Shown here piece after piece: positions 52,921 through 61,880 of a stretch of 64,000 nt of DNA. The position numbers and the translations under genes were made by a program. Each line of letters begins with the position of its first letter. Positions within the stretch are counted from its first letter, which is position 1. This DNA comes from an uncultured Eubacteriales bacterium (GTDB taxonomy: Bacteria; Bacillota; Clostridia; Tissierellales; Peptoniphilaceae): positions 1-64,000 of the forward strand of contig UQBO01000004.1 in NCBI GenBank assembly GCA_900539225.1, in the 5' to 3' direction. The notes beneath the pieces are model-generated. The model was not told where the DNA came from, searched no databases, and worked only from the letters and a program-made list of their open reading frames with translations.

Positions 52921-54747
52921 CTATTTCTTAGTATTTTTTGATTTATACCTCTTGTTTGTATCCAATATTTTCTTTCTTATTCTAATAGATTTTGGTGTTA
53001 CTTCTATTAGCTCATCGTCTTCAATGAATTCCAGTGCTTCCTCAAGTGATAATACTCTTGGTGGGCTAAGTCTGATAGCATCATCAGAGCCCGCTGCTCT
53101 TGTATTAGTCATTTGTTTCTTCTTAGTAACGTTAACTTCTATATCAAGGCCCTTTGGATTTTCTCCAACAACCATACCTTCATAAACTTCAGTTTGTGGT
53201 CCTATGAATAATATACCTCTGCCTTGAGCGATATTTAATCCATAGCTTGATGCTACGCCTGTTTCAAAGGCAATTAGTGAACCGGTAGTTCTTGTAGGTA
53301 TCTCTCCTTTATATGGTTCATAGCCTAAGAAGCTCGAGTTTATAATACCTTCGCCGTGTGTATCAGTCATAAACTCGCCTCTGTATCCAATTAAACCTCT
53401 TGCAGGCATCTTAAACACTAGTCTTGAGTATCCAGCTGAGTTTTCTTTCATCTCTTGTAATTCAGCTTTTCTTCTTGATAATTTATCAATAACTGCTCCA
53501 ACAAATTGTTCAGAAACGTCTACTGTAACCTTTTCCATAGGTTCAAGCTTCTTGCCATTCTCATCAGTTTTGAATAGTACTTGTGGTTTTGATAATTGAA
53601 GTTCATAGTCTTCTCTTCTCATTGTTTCAACTAAAACTGATAAGTGAAGCTCCCCTCTGCCTGATACCTTAAATGCGTCAGTTGAATCAGTTTCTTCAAC
53701 TCTCAATGATACATTTGATTGTAGTTCCTTTTCTAGTCTAGTTCTTATTTGTCTAGATGTTACAAATTTACCTTCTCTTCCTGCAAATGGTGAATCATTT
53801 ACAATGAAGTTCATAGAGATGGTTGGTTCAGATATCTTAACGAAGTCTAGTGCTTCTGGGCATTCAGAATCAGCTATAGTATCGCCTATGGATATGTCTT
53901 CAATACCTGTAACGGCAACTATCGCCCCGCCCTTTTGTTCATTTGTCTCAACTTTGTCAAGACCAATGAATTCATAAAGTTTACCTATCTTAACTTTTCT
54001 TTGCATTTCTGGATGAAGCTTATTAACTAAGACAGCTTCTTGGCCATTCTTTATAGTACCTCTTTCAATCTTACCTATACCAATTCTACCAACATAGTCA
54101 TTGTAGTCAATTGTTGATATAAGTAATTGTAGTGGCTCGTCTTCGTTTGATTCAGGAGCTGGTATATGCTCAATGATGGCGTCAAATAAATCGTCCATAT
54201 TATCTTTTTCGATAGTTGCTTGATTTGATGCGTAGCCTTTTTTAGCAGACGCAAAGATAAATGGTGCTTCAAGTGCTTCATCTTCAGCACCTAATTCTAT
54301 GAATAAGTCTAAAACTTCGTCAACTACTTGAACCGGTCTTGCTTCTGGTCTATCAATCTTATTTATACATACAATAACTGGTAGGTTTAAATCGAATGCC
54401 TTCTTCAATACGAATTTTGTTTGTGGCATAGGTCCTTCAAAGGCATCTACGACCAAAACTACACCATTAACCATCTTTAGAACTCTCTCTACTTCACCAC
54501 CGAAGTCAGCATGGCCGGGTGTATCAATGATATTAATTTTTTTACCGTTGTGTATAACGGCTGTATTCTTTGAAAGTATAGTAATACCACGTTCTTTTTC
54601 AAGATCTCCAGAGTCCATAACCCTGTCTTGAACTACTTGGTTTTCCCTGAAAGTTCCTGATTGTCTAAGCATTTGGTCGACTAAGGTTGTCTTACCATGG
54701 TCAACGTGCGCTATGATTGCTATATTTCTTAAATCTTCTCTTAACAT
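52921..54747 (-). CDS. typA: Ribosome-associated GTPase TypA/BipA
   Basis: Translation-factor GTPase that helps ribosome assembly and stress adaptation. G1 is AHVDHGKT (residues 13-20). DTPGHADFGGEVERVL, NKIDRPEARP and EF-G-like domains III and V follow. An in-frame GTG at 54765 would put the ribosome-binding site inside the gene. ATG 54747 is preceded by AGGAGGAATAAT. Length is 608 aa. Confidence 0.97.
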   Translation of the reverse strand: MLREDLRNIAIIAHVDHGKTTLVDQMLRQSGTFRENQVVQDRVMDSGDLEKERGITILSKNTAVIHNGKKINIIDTPGHADFGGEVERVLKMVNGVVLVVDAFEGPMPQTKFVLKKAFDLNLPVIVCINKIDRPEARPVQVVDEVLDLFIELGAEDEALEAPFIFASAKKGYASNQATIEKDNMDDLFDAIIEHIPAPESNEDEPLQLLISTIDYNDYVGRIGIGKIERGTIKNGQEAVLVNKLHPEMQRKVKIGKLYEFIGLDKVETNEQKGGAIVAVTGIEDISIGDTIADSECPEALDFVKISEPTISMNFIVNDSPFAGREGKFVTSRQIRTRLEKELQSNVSLRVEETDSTDAFKVSGRGELHLSVLVETMRREDYELQLSKPQVLFKTDENGKKLEPMEKVTVDVSEQFVGAVIDKLSRRKAELQEMKENSAGYSRLVFKMPARGLIGYRGEFMTDTHGEGIINSSFLGYEPYKGEIPTRTTGSLIAFETGVASSYGLNIAQGRGILFIGPQTEVYEGMVVGENPKGLDIEVNVTKKKQMTNTRAAGSDDAIRLSPPRVLSLEEALEFIEDDELIEVTPKSIRIRKKILDTNKRYKSKNTKK

Positions 54748-54773
54748 ATTATTCCTCCTAAACACTACCTTTT

Positions 54774-54802
54774 ATTATAATACTTTTTCATAATAATTAC
54801 AA
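54774..54802 (-). promoter_or_regulatory. Promoter of typA-cls
   Basis: Read leftward: TTGTAA (54797-54802), 17 bases, TATAAT (54774-54779). Confidence 0.75.
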
Positions 54803-54807
54803 GTATT

Positions 54808-55203
54808 TTACTCTCTATCATCAATAAAGCTTGAAAAAATAGTGCATTTTATACCATGTTCCAATCTAGCAACGCTATCTGTCAAGGATTCAACTATCTT
54901 TAGTCCTCTTCCACCAAGGTCACAGGCAGCATTATTCGAGCATATACTAAGAGTCCCGACCCCCTCATCTTCAACTCTAAGTTTTATTGACTCATTTAAT
55001 ATAGATATGTATAGCTTTACTTTTTTATCCTTGCTATATTGGTTGCCATGTGATGCGGAATTAAGCATAAGCTCATTAAGAACAAGCCTAATATTAAATA
55101 TCATCTCATTAGGCAAATATTCATATAGATTTTCTACTATTCTATCTACAAATATCTCGACACTTTCAATATTTGAAGATACTGTTCCATAAAATTTATA
55201 CAT
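54808..55203 (-). CDS. RsbW/SpoIIAB-like serine-protein kinase (anti-sigma factor family)
   Basis: HATPase_c_2 protein with an N box (Glu45 and Asn48 in LNELMLNSASHG), a G1 box (Asp79 in EDEGVG) and a G2 box (GGRGLKI at 97-103). At 131 aa it is a little shorter than RsbW or SpoIIAB. Family members bind a sigma factor and phosphorylate a STAS antagonist, and PP2C phosphatases reverse this. No sigma factor or STAS gene is beside it, so its target is open. AGGAAGGATATA precedes ATG. It is divergent from rubredoxin, with 111 bases between. Confidence 0.87.
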   Translation of the reverse strand: MYKFYGTVSSNIESVEIFVDRIVENLYEYLPNEMIFNIRLVLNELMLNSASHGNQYSKDKKVKLYISILNESIKLRVEDEGVGTLSICSNNAACDLGGRGLKIVESLTDSVARLEHGIKCTIFSSFIDDRE

Positions 55204-55229
55204 TATATCCTTCCTCTACTAGTTTATTT

Positions 55230-55255
55230 ATACCCGCGATAAAAAATTAGTAAGC
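55230..55255 (-). promoter_or_regulatory. Candidate GGGTAT-type promoter of the RsbW-like gene
   Basis: Read leftward: GCTTAC (55250-55255), 14 bases, GGGTAT (55230-55235) followed by AAATAAA. The -10 is a full match to the sigma-B consensus and the -35 is about 4 of 6. Autoregulation by the controlled sigma factor is the usual arrangement for such genes. Confidence 0.45.
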
Positions 55256-55258
55256 AAA

Positions 55259-55288
55259 TTGTTACAAATTATCTGTTTTGGGTATAAA
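55259..55288 (+). promoter_or_regulatory. Candidate promoter of rubredoxin (GGGTAT and overlapping sigma-A elements)
   Basis: GTTACA, 13 bases, GGGTAT (55280-55285) resembles a sigma-B promoter. TTGTTA (55259-55264), 18 bases, TATAAA (55283-55288) would be a sigma-A reading of the same site. The sequence around GGGTATAAAT closely matches that before superoxide reductase. Confidence 0.5.
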
Positions 55289-55314
55289 TAAATCGAAAGG
55301 AAGGAGGTTGCATT

Positions 55315-55473
55315 ATGGACAAATATGAATGCGATGCATGCGGTTATGTTTATGATCCTGAAATAGGTGATCCAGACGGAGGTATAGCTCCAGGAACAGC
55401 TTTTGAAGACATCCCTGATGATTGGGTTTGCCCAGTTTGTGGTGTTGGTAAGGACATGTTTTCTAAAATGTAA
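55315..55473 (+). CDS. Rubredoxin
   Basis: Small one-iron electron carrier of 52 aa. The four iron-binding cysteines are Cys6 and Cys9 (CDAC) and Cys39 and Cys42 (CPVC). GYVYDPEIGDPDGGI and DDWVCPVCG are typical. AAGGAGG lies seven bases before ATG. The most likely partner in this window is superoxide reductase (93-446), which has a similar promoter. It is the only rightward gene after 48.5 kb. Confidence 0.97.
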   Translation: MDKYECDACGYVYDPEIGDPDGGIAPGTAFEDIPDDWVCPVCGVGKDMFSKM

Positions 55474-55484
55474 CTAAGTAAATT

Positions 55485-55510
55485 AAAAGCCGAATCACTT
55501 CGGCTTTTTC
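55485..55510 (+). terminator. Terminator of rubredoxin
   Basis: The perfect 10-bp arms aaaagccgaa and ttcggctttt with a TCAC loop run into further T residues. Confidence 0.9.
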
Positions 55511-55527
55511 ATTTTTATGGTATAGTT

Positions 55528-55563
55528 AAAGGCGCTCTTATCAGTATTGATATAAGCGCCTTT
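55528..55563 (-). terminator. Terminator of the lon-engB unit
   Basis: A long hairpin whose outer nine base pairs (aaaggcgct / agcgccttt) are perfect, with a mismatched inner part, 13 bases after the engB stop. It could also catch rightward read-through from rubredoxin. Confidence 0.7.
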
Positions 55564-55575
55564 CTTGTATTTTTA

Positions 55576-56160
55576 TTAAATTATCTCTTCGAACTTATTT
55601 AGTACTTCTTTAACTCCTCTTTTGTCTTGCGAGGAAAAAGGTATTAGTAAATCCTTATCCAAGTCGTGAAGCGATTTATTTATTATGCTTACTTGTTTTA
55701 GTATTTGTGATGATTTTAACTTATCCAGCTTATTAGCTATGATGAGATAATCCAATCCAGTTGATCGAATGTAATCATACATCATTAAATCTAGCTTAGT
55801 TGGCTCGTGCCTAATATCAATTATTTGGCAGATAAAAGCAATGTTTTGAGACTTAACAAGGTACTTTTCTATAATCTTCTTCCACTTCTCTCTTTCCTTC
55901 ATGGATATTTTTGCATAACCATAACCAGGAAGGTCAACTATTCTAAACTTATTATCCATATTATAAAAGTTAATAGTTCTAGTCTTTCCAGGTGAAGACG
56001 ATGTATAAGCTAGTTTCTTTCTGTTAGTAAGCGCATTTATAAATGAGCTCTTGCCGACATTGCTTCTACCGACTAAGACTATCTCCTTAAGTCCATCTTT
56101 TGGGTAGCTTTTCTCATCAACTGCCATCCTCTCTAAGAAAGGTTCATTAATCTTAAGCAT
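55576..56160 (-). CDS. engB: Ribosome biogenesis GTP-binding protein EngB/YsxC
   Basis: Essential-type GTPase for 50S subunit assembly. G1 GRSNVGKS is at residues 31-38. DLPGYGYAK (G3) and IANKLDKLK (G4) follow. ATG 56172 lies deep in lon without a ribosome-binding site. ATG 56160, with GGTGAT four bases upstream and overlapping the lon end by eight bases, is preferred. Length is 194 aa. lon-engB pairing is common in Firmicutes. Confidence 0.95.
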   Translation of the reverse strand: MLKINEPFLERMAVDEKSYPKDGLKEIVLVGRSNVGKSSFINALTNRKKLAYTSSSPGKTRTINFYNMDNKFRIVDLPGYGYAKISMKEREKWKKIIEKYLVKSQNIAFICQIIDIRHEPTKLDLMMYDYIRSTGLDYLIIANKLDKLKSSQILKQVSIINKSLHDLDKDLLIPFSSQDKRGVKEVLNKFEEII

Positions 56161-58537
56161 CTTTATCACCATCTATGAAAATAATTTTGCTAAGCTCTTT
56201 AAAGTTATTAACGTAGTGTACATTAAGACTTTCTTTAATATTTTTTGGAAGCTTTTCAAAATCTTTCTTATTTTCCATAGGAAGAATTAAATCCCTAATC
56301 TTCATTCTCTTAGCAGCAAGCGCCTTCTCTTTAAGACCGCCTATGGCAAGAACATTGCCTAATAAAGTAATTTCTCCAGTCATAGCAAAGTATCTGTTAA
56401 TCTTTTGATCTGTCAAAGCTGATAGTATCGCCGTTGTTATGGTTATACCAGCACTTGGTCCATCCTTTGGAATAGCGCCCTCTGGTACGTGAACATGTAT
56501 GTCGTAATCTTTGAACTTCTTCTTGTCAATATTAAAGTACTCGTAGTTAGCCTTTAAGTAGCTTATCGCTAATTGACAAGACTCTTGCATAACTTTACCA
56601 AGATTACCAGTTATATTAAGTTTGCCATCACCTGGCATCAATTGAGCTTCAACGTTTATGGTATCGCCACCTACCCTTGTCCATGCAAGGCCTACAGCTT
56701 TACCAACGCTGTCTTCTTTATCAACTAAGTTGTATTCAAAAATAGGTCCTTCTAGTAATTTATCAACAGTTTTTACTTCAACTTTTTTTACTAGATCATC
56801 ATCCATATATTTTTTATAAACTAGCTTTCTAATTATTGATTGTATCTTTCTTTCAAGCTCTCTTACACCAGACTCTCTTGTGTAATTATCTATAAGTCTA
56901 TAAAGAGCTTCATCGTCAAATTTTATTGCATCTTTAGTTAAACCAGCATTTTCTAAAGACTTTGGTACTAGATACTTCTTAGCTATATTAAGCTTTTCTT
57001 CGTCAGTGTAGCCCTCTATCCTTATTATTTCAAGCCTATCTAAAAGCGCTTCTGGTATTGTATCTAAAGAGTTTGCTGTAGTTATAAATAGTACTTCTGA
57101 TAAATCATATGGAAGTTCTAAATATCTATCAGTAAAATCACTATTTTGAGAGCTGTCAAGCACTTCTAGCAGTGCGCTCGATGGGTCTCCTCTAAAATCT
57201 TGGCCTATCTTATCTATCTCGTCAAATAAAAATACTGGATTCTTTGACTTAGCCTTCTTCATTAAAGAAATAATTCTTCCTGGCATTGATCCAACATAGG
57301 TCCTCATGTGACCTCTAATATCAGCTTCGTCCTTGATACCGCCTAGTGACATCCTAACAAAATTTCTGTTCGTAGCATTGGCTATAGAGTTAGCGATAGA
57401 TGTCTTACCAACCCCTGGAGGTCCAACAAAGCATATGATAGAGCCTTTTATAGCTTTCTTATTATTAAGTATAGCAAGGTATTCAAGTATCCTGTCCTTA
57501 ACATCTTTTAAGCCGTAATGATCCCTATCAAGTATCTCCTTAGCTAACTTTAAGTCTTTTGTATCCTTAGTTCTAGTATTCCAAGGAAGGTCCTTAATTA
57601 ACTCGATATATTGAAGTGTAGAAGGATAATCAGGGGATGTCACTGGCGTTTGCTCAAGCTTCTCTATCTCCTTAAAAGCCTTCTCCTCTACTTCTTTTGG
57701 AGCCTTTAATTTTTTTATATCACTTCTATATGCATCAAAAATGTTTTTAGCTCCAGATTTATCCGCATTAAGTTCATTTTTTATAATCTTTAATTGTTCA
57801 TGTAGGATGTAGTCTCTTTGATTTTTGTCCATGGCATCTTTTGTTTTATCTTGAAGTGTTTGTAAAACCTCAATTGTAACTATGGATTTATCGATAGTAT
57901 CAATAACTATCTTAGTTCTTTCCTTCTTGTCAAGCGCGTTATTATAATCTTGAGTAATTTTTTTATCAATATCAAGCCTTGAGAATATACTATCCAAAAA
58001 CACATTGTAGTCAACAGTACTTGGAACTATCCTGTCCTTACTTGATTGACTCTCCATAATAAGTGCATTTAACTTATCGAGTGCACTCTTAACTACCTCA
58101 GAGTATGTAATATTCTCAGGATTGTCAAATGAATAGTCGTTCTCGTCATTTAATTTTATAAGATCACCATAAACAATGCCGTCGTTCTTAAAAACATTAG
58201 TCAAATAAACCTTAGATAGAGTTCTAAAATTCATCTTCATGTACTTATTGTTAGGAACTATGGATTCAATTTCAGCAAGTATACCTATCTCGTGAACTGA
58301 TTTTGCGCTTGATATAGACTTTCTATTTGTTTTTAATTGAAAAACAGCAAAGATACCATTGGTCTTAGATGCCTTCGCTATAGAAGTAACCAAGTCTTCA
58401 TTATCTAGATTGATACTGTAAAAGTTATTACTAACAAGGTTTAAATCTTGAATTGAAACGATTGGCGCTTTGATGCCATCTTCACCATAGTCATCGTCAA
58501 ATGAAAAATTATCGATTATTTCTTCATAATTATCCAT
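56153..58537 (-). CDS. lon: ATP-dependent protease Lon (LonA)
   Basis: Cytosolic quality-control protease. The order is an N-terminal LON substrate domain and helical region (1 to about 320), an AAA+ module with Walker A GPPGVGKT at 372-379, and a C-terminal serine protease with Ser695 in PKDGPSAG and the later lysine partner in GGLKEKALAAKR. Length is 794 aa. AAAGGAGAAAGAT precedes ATG. A hairpin stands just upstream, after clpX. Confidence 0.97.
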   Translation of the reverse strand: MDNYEEIIDNFSFDDDYGEDGIKAPIVSIQDLNLVSNNFYSINLDNEDLVTSIAKASKTNGIFAVFQLKTNRKSISSAKSVHEIGILAEIESIVPNNKYMKMNFRTLSKVYLTNVFKNDGIVYGDLIKLNDENDYSFDNPENITYSEVVKSALDKLNALIMESQSSKDRIVPSTVDYNVFLDSIFSRLDIDKKITQDYNNALDKKERTKIVIDTIDKSIVTIEVLQTLQDKTKDAMDKNQRDYILHEQLKIIKNELNADKSGAKNIFDAYRSDIKKLKAPKEVEEKAFKEIEKLEQTPVTSPDYPSTLQYIELIKDLPWNTRTKDTKDLKLAKEILDRDHYGLKDVKDRILEYLAILNNKKAIKGSIICFVGPPGVGKTSIANSIANATNRNFVRMSLGGIKDEADIRGHMRTYVGSMPGRIISLMKKAKSKNPVFLFDEIDKIGQDFRGDPSSALLEVLDSSQNSDFTDRYLELPYDLSEVLFITTANSLDTIPEALLDRLEIIRIEGYTDEEKLNIAKKYLVPKSLENAGLTKDAIKFDDEALYRLIDNYTRESGVRELERKIQSIIRKLVYKKYMDDDLVKKVEVKTVDKLLEGPIFEYNLVDKEDSVGKAVGLAWTRVGGDTINVEAQLMPGDGKLNITGNLGKVMQESCQLAISYLKANYEYFNIDKKKFKDYDIHVHVPEGAIPKDGPSAGITITTAILSALTDQKINRYFAMTGEITLLGNVLAIGGLKEKALAAKRMKIRDLILPMENKKDFEKLPKNIKESLNVHYVNNFKELSKIIFIDGDKDA

Positions 58538-58555
58538 ATCTTTCTCCTTTAATAA

Positions 58556-58582
58556 AAGGCCGAAACATATTTGTCCGGCCTT
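58556..58582 (-). terminator. Hairpin between clpX and lon
   Basis: aaggccg and cggcctt pair around a 13-base loop. Read leftward it is followed by TTTTATT and then, within 19 bases, by the lon start. It probably ends most tig-clpP-clpX transcripts while letting some continue into lon. Confidence 0.65.
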
Positions 58583-58613
58583 ATTGAGCTTCTAAATAAG
58601 CAATCTGCTTAAT

Positions 58614-59867
58614 CTATGAAACAATTTTTTCTTCTTTATCCTTATCGTCACTTTGATAAGTAAGCTTCTTATTTCCATCAATTACAGAACTATCTATCTT
58701 TAATGTTCCATCGTACTTCTTAGATGGAAGTTCATACATTATATCAAGCATTACTTTTTCAATAATACTTCTTAGTCCTCTAGCTCCAGTCTTCATCTCA
58801 ATAGCTTTTTGAGCTATCCTTCTAACTGCATCATCAGTAAACTCAAGCTCTGCGCCATCCATCCTAATAAGCTCTTGGTATTGCTTAATAAGTGCGTTCT
58901 TTGGCTCTGTAAGTATCTTGACTAAATCATCTTCCTTAAGCTCGTTAAGTGTTACTGTAACTGGAAGTCTACCAATTAGTTCTGGTATTAAGCCAAACTT
59001 CATTAAGTCTTCGCTCTCAACATGCTTTAAAGCTTCTGACTTTTGTTTAGATTTGTCAAAAATTTCTGAACCAAAGCCGTAAGACTTTTTATTAGTTCTC
59101 TTCGCAATGATATCATCTAGACCTTGGAAGGCTCCACCAACTATGAAGAGTATATTACTTGTATCAACTTGAATAAACTCCTCTTGTGGATGCTTTCTTC
59201 CGCCTTGTGGTGGAACATTAGCTATAGTTCCCTCTAAGATCTTTAGAAGTGCTTGTTGAACGCCTTCACCGCTAACATCTCTTGTGATGGAAACGTTTTC
59301 ACTCTTCTTAGCAATCTTATCTATCTCATCAACGTAAATTATGCCTCTTTCAGCTCTATCTACATCGTAGTTCGCATTTTGGATAAGCTTAAGAATGATG
59401 TTCTCAACATCTTCACCAACGTATCCTGCTTCAGTAAGAGTAGTTGCATCACATATCGCAAATGGAACGTTAAGTATCCTTGCTAGAGTCTCAGCAAGAA
59501 GTGTTTTACCGCTTCCTGTTGGACCAAGTAAAAGTATGTTACTTTTCTTTATTTCTACATCTTTATCAGTAGTATCCTTTGTGATTCTCTTATAATGGTT
59601 ATATACAGCAACAGATAAAGTCTTCTTAGCGTCATCTTGTCCGATGACATAGTCATCTAAAGACTTCTTTATCTCCATTGGTGTAGGTAAAACCATATCT
59701 TCGAAGTCATAATTTTCTTCATTTAGTAGATGGTCTTCCTCTAATATATCCATACAAACGTTAATACATTCATCACAGATGTATACATTTGGTCCAGATA
59801 TCAATCTTTTGACTTCGTTTTGAGTTTTACCACAAAAGGAACATCTTATTTCATCATATTTCGACAT
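58614..59867 (-). CDS. clpX: ATP-dependent Clp protease ATP-binding subunit ClpX
   Basis: AAA+ unfoldase for ClpP. The zinc-binding N-domain has Cys9, Cys12, Cys31 and Cys34. Walker A is GPTGSGKT at 115-122, and Walker B ends at Asp180-Glu181. A C-terminal RSIIEKVMLDIMYELPS helix domain follows. Length is 417 aa. It starts three bases after clpP, forming tig-clpP-clpX. Confidence 0.98.
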   Translation of the reverse strand: MSKYDEIRCSFCGKTQNEVKRLISGPNVYICDECINVCMDILEEDHLLNEENYDFEDMVLPTPMEIKKSLDDYVIGQDDAKKTLSVAVYNHYKRITKDTTDKDVEIKKSNILLLGPTGSGKTLLAETLARILNVPFAICDATTLTEAGYVGEDVENIILKLIQNANYDVDRAERGIIYVDEIDKIAKKSENVSITRDVSGEGVQQALLKILEGTIANVPPQGGRKHPQEEFIQVDTSNILFIVGGAFQGLDDIIAKRTNKKSYGFGSEIFDKSKQKSEALKHVESEDLMKFGLIPELIGRLPVTVTLNELKEDDLVKILTEPKNALIKQYQELIRMDGAELEFTDDAVRRIAQKAIEMKTGARGLRSIIEKVMLDIMYELPSKKYDGTLKIDSSVIDGNKKLTYQSDDKDKEEKIVS

Positions 59868-59870
59868 TTA

Positions 59871-60452
59871 TTAATGTTTCTCCATAACTTTATCTATTAG
59901 ACCATACTTAACTGCATCTTCTGCATTTAAGTAGTAGTCTCTGTCAGTATCTCTATTGATTATCTCAATATCTTGTCCAGTTTTTTCTGACAGTATCTTA
60001 TTTATTCTCTTTCTAATTTCAAGAATCTTTTCTGCTTGAATACGAATGTCTTCAGCTTGTCCTTGAGTTCCACCAAGTGGTTGATGTATCATAATGTCTG
60101 CATTTGGTAGAGCATATCTCTTTCCTTTAGTGCCTGATGCTAATAGAAAGGCACCCATTGACGCAGCTAAGCCAACGCATATAGTTGAAACATCAGGTTT
60201 TATATATTGCATAGTATCATATATAGCAAAGCCAGCTGATACTGAGCCTCCTGGCGAATTTATATAGATTTGTATATCTTTATCAGGATCTTCTGCTTCT
60301 AGAAATAACAATTGAGCTACAATTAAGTCAGCCATCTCATTGTTTATTTCGCCTGACAAGAAAATAATTCTTTCTTTTAAAAGCCTTGAGTAGATATCAT
60401 ATGACCTTTCTCCTCTGGAACTTTGTTCTACAACCATAGGAATTAATGCCAT
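59871..60452 (-). CDS. clpP: ATP-dependent Clp protease proteolytic subunit ClpP
   Basis: Barrel-forming serine protease. The triad is Ser98 (GLAASMGA), His123 (MIHQPLGG) and Asp172 (RDTDRDYY). The length of 193 aa is usual. It is the middle gene of tig-clpP-clpX. No CtsR-type operator was seen. Confidence 0.98.
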   Translation of the reverse strand: MALIPMVVEQSSRGERSYDIYSRLLKERIIFLSGEINNEMADLIVAQLLFLEAEDPDKDIQIYINSPGGSVSAGFAIYDTMQYIKPDVSTICVGLAASMGAFLLASGTKGKRYALPNADIMIHQPLGGTQGQAEDIRIQAEKILEIRKRINKILSEKTGQDIEIINRDTDRDYYLNAEDAVKYGLIDKVMEKH

Positions 60453-60464
60453 TTTATCACCCCA

Positions 60465-61754
60465 TTAAATATATTTTACTTTTTTCTTTATATCGTCTAT
60501 TGCTTTTGAGTTAAGTATGCCTCTATCTAGAAATTCTAGAGATCCTTCACTCATTGATTTTTTAAATTCTTCTTTATCTTCTGCTTTATACATTTCAGCT
60601 AATTTATCAAGTTCTTTGTCATAATCTCTCTTTGTAGCTTTTAATTTATTTTCTTGAGCATATTTTTCAAGAATTAAACCAAGTTTAACTCTCTTTTCTG
60701 CAGGTTCTTTGAATGTTTCCTTAATTTCTTCGTCTGTATTTCCAGTATACTTCTTGTAATCTTCATAATTCAAGCCTTGAGCTTGTAGTCTGTATTGGAA
60801 GTTTCTTAATTCGTTTTCTACTTCGTCTTCAATCATTCTATTTGGGACGTCAAATTTTGTTTCTTCAATAACTTTATCAAGTACTTTGTTTTCTCTTTGA
60901 GCGTCAATCATTTCATTGAATTGAGCTTTTAATTTCTTTCTTAAATCAGCTTTGAATTCTTTTAATGTATCAAATTCTGAAACATCTGATGCAAAGTTAT
61001 CATCAAGTTCAGGTAATTCTTTAACTTTAATTTCATTTATAGTGCAGATAAATTTAGCATCTTTTCCTTTTAGATCTTCTGCATGATATTCTTCAGGGAA
61101 TTTAACATTTACATCAAATTCTTCGCCTATAGCTCTATCTACTAATTGATCTTCAAAGCCTGGTATAAATGAATTAGAACCAATTTCTAGTTCATAATCT
61201 TTTGCTTCTCCGCCTTGGAATGCTTCATTATCTACATAACCTTTAAAGTCAAGTTTAACTATATCGCCCTTTTTAGTCTTTCTATCTTCAATGATAGTGT
61301 ATCTAGCATTTTCGTTTCTTAATCTTTCGATTTCGTTAGTAACAACTTCTTTATCGAATTCTTCTTTAACGTCTTCAACTTCTATCTCTTCAAAGTTTGG
61401 TAATTCAAACTCAGGAACTACTTCTACTTCAAATGTAAAGTTAATATTTTCATTTTCTTTAAAGTCTTTAACATCAACATCTGGTTGGTCAACAACTTTT
61501 AAATCTAATTCTTCTAAAGCCTTTGGATAGATTTCTTGAAGCATGATGTTTATAGCTTCATCGTAAAATACTTGAACGCCATAGTTTTGTTCAATAATCA
61601 TCTTAGGTACTTTACCTTTTCTAAATCCAGGAATATTGAATTTTGATCTAATCTTCTTATAAGCTTCGTCTATCTTAGGTTCAAAATCCTTCCAATCTAC
61701 GTCTACATTGAAGTAAACTTTATTTTTTTCTCTTTTGTCAAAATTAACTTTCAC
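60465..61754 (-). CDS. tig: Trigger factor (ribosome-bound chaperone and prolyl isomerase)
   Basis: The N-terminal ribosome-binding domain has the GFRKGKVPK signature near residue 44. It is followed by an FKBP-type prolyl isomerase domain (about 150-240) and a helical chaperone C-domain. Length is 429 aa. It is the first gene of the tig-clpP-clpX unit, with AAGGAGTG upstream of ATG 61754. Confidence 0.97.
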   Translation of the reverse strand: MKVNFDKREKNKVYFNVDVDWKDFEPKIDEAYKKIRSKFNIPGFRKGKVPKMIIEQNYGVQVFYDEAINIMLQEIYPKALEELDLKVVDQPDVDVKDFKENENINFTFEVEVVPEFELPNFEEIEVEDVKEEFDKEVVTNEIERLRNENARYTIIEDRKTKKGDIVKLDFKGYVDNEAFQGGEAKDYELEIGSNSFIPGFEDQLVDRAIGEEFDVNVKFPEEYHAEDLKGKDAKFICTINEIKVKELPELDDNFASDVSEFDTLKEFKADLRKKLKAQFNEMIDAQRENKVLDKVIEETKFDVPNRMIEDEVENELRNFQYRLQAQGLNYEDYKKYTGNTDEEIKETFKEPAEKRVKLGLILEKYAQENKLKATKRDYDKELDKLAEMYKAEDKEEFKKSMSEGSLEFLDRGILNSKAIDDIKKKVKYI

Positions 61755-61786
61755 TTAATTCACTCCTTAAAATTACTTATGTTGTT

Positions 61787-61815
61787 ATTATATCACTAAT
61801 ATTGCTATAAGTAAA
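61787..61815 (-). promoter_or_regulatory. Candidate promoter of tig-clpP-clpX
   Basis: Read leftward: TTTACT (61810-61815), 17 bases, TATAAT (61787-61792). The -10 is strong and the -35 partial. Confidence 0.55.
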
Positions 61816-61840
61816 TAAATATTTTACTTAAATACACAAG

Positions 61841-61873
61841 AAAAAGTCAAACAAGATCAAAGTTTGACTTTTT
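61841..61873 (-). terminator. Terminator of the TPM-lemA unit
   Basis: Perfect 12-bp arms (aaaaagtcaaac / gtttgacttttt) end in T residues in both directions, seven bases after the lemA stop. Confidence 0.88.
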
Positions 61874-61880
61874 AATTAAA

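Noticed and set aside
59871..61830. CtsR or HrcA (CIRCE) operators before tig-clpP-clpX
   Set aside because: Neither the tandem GGTCAAA pattern nor the TTAGCACTC inverted repeat was found in the upstream region.
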